Part shown: positions 63,772-64,000 of the stretch, piece after piece | How the letters are laid out: the number at the start of each line of letters is the position of its first letter | Numbering within the stretch: the stretch's first letter is position 1 | Source of the DNA: Microcystis wesenbergii NRERC-220 | GTDB lineage: Bacteria; Cyanobacteriota; Cyanobacteriia; Cyanobacteriales; Microcystaceae | Direction: 5' to 3' | NCBI RefSeq assembly: GCF_032027425.1 | Contig: NZ_JAVSJA010000001.1 | Coordinates: forward strand, 4,538,001 to 4,602,000 | Length of the DNA: 64,000 bases | The notes under the pieces: generated by a model | What the model was told of the DNA's origin: nothing | What the model saw: the letters and a program-made list of their open reading frames with translations, nothing else | Database searches by the model: none | Translations under genes and position numbers: made by a program

Positions 63772-64000
63772 ATGCACTTAGAAATTACTCAACTCAATAA
63801 AATTTTCATCACTAAACGAGGTGCTGTGGTCGCTCTGAAAGATATTAATTTACACGTTGAAAGTGCTGAATTTGTCTGTGCGGTCGGGGCCTCTGGTTCG
63901 GGAAAATCGACTTTGTTGCGAATGATTGCGGGTTTAGAGCTGCCCACTTCCGGCAAAATTACCGTTGATGGTGTTGAAGTGACAGGGCCAGGAGCCGATC
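63772..64000 (+). CDS. ABC transporter ATP-binding protein (guanidine importer), partial
   Basis: Starts at ATG 63772: [30 protein letters not shown] and Walker [10 protein letters not shown]. It runs off the window end, so Walker B and the signature motif are not seen. Same strand and order as the NitT/TauT-type importer. 70 nt after the permease stop. Confidence 0.9.
   Translation, partial: MHLEITQLNKIFITKRGAVVALKDINLHVESAEFVCAVGASGSGKSTLLRMIAGLELPTSGKITVDGVEVTGPGAD

Overview
The window looks like chromosome of a unicellular bloom-forming cyanobacterium, most probably Microcystis. This is inferred from oxygen-dependent chlorophyll biosynthesis (acsF), the DGDG synthase dgdA next to ktrB, a VTE6-like phytyl-phosphate kinase, a Ni-dependent guanidine hydrolase operon, many gcgatcgc (HIP1-like) octamers, several broken insertion sequences and many short palindromic or MITE-like repeats. 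No database search was possible, so the species is an inference.

Layout. 1-5.4 kb: housekeeping genes (proA 3' end, ribE, ahcY, a DedA protein) around a toxin-antitoxin-like pair (XRE/ImmA regulator plus DUF4411 PIN-like gene) whose toxin gene has an amber stop. 5.4-12.5 kb: accessory stretch with an IS5-like element abutting an IS1 remnant, a VWA protein, an EamA transporter, a two-gene unit of unknown function followed by an attC-like structure, and an ApeA-type HEPN abortive-infection gene. 13-14.9 kb: acsF and two zinc-ribbon genes. 14.9-17.5 kb: a mobile-element graveyard with a MITE, an N-type (Na+) ATP synthase beta fragment, IS5 and IS30 remnants and an Rpn nuclease tail. 18.7-26.6 kb: a lipid kinase and an amino-acid-binding lipoprotein whose 3' ends are duplicated as two 644-bp direct repeats. 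They flank a 5.2-kb island with a sugar epimerase, an aldolase-like gene (frameshifted), two glycosyltransferases, a DUF6817-like protein, an HsdS tail and an IS630 element.

26.5-50 kb is mostly core: DUF92/VTE6, a cytochrome b561-like protein, ferredoxin-cobQ, a LuxR-type response regulator, a PEP-CTERM protein, prohibitin and EVE genes, a sensor kinase, tRNA-Glu, a PP2C phosphatase, SpoIID, ktrA, ktrB-dgdA, a DUF2256 micro-gene, a TrmJ-like methyltransferase and a beta-lactamase-fold protein. 50.7-58.6 kb: glutaredoxin, Uma2, ABC1 kinase, pabB, a permease, TPR-gene remnants and a RelE-type toxin-antitoxin pair.

59-64 kb is a guanidine utilisation operon: a guanidine-I riboswitch, gdmH, hypA and hypB (nickel delivery), then an ABC importer (binding lipoprotein, permease, ATPase running off the end). 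A MITE sits between the binding protein and the permease. The strongest candidates for something unusual are the attC-like unit with two unknown overlapping genes, the island between diverged 644-bp repeats, the three 30-nt perfect palindromes with compensatory changes, and the operon-embedded MITE.
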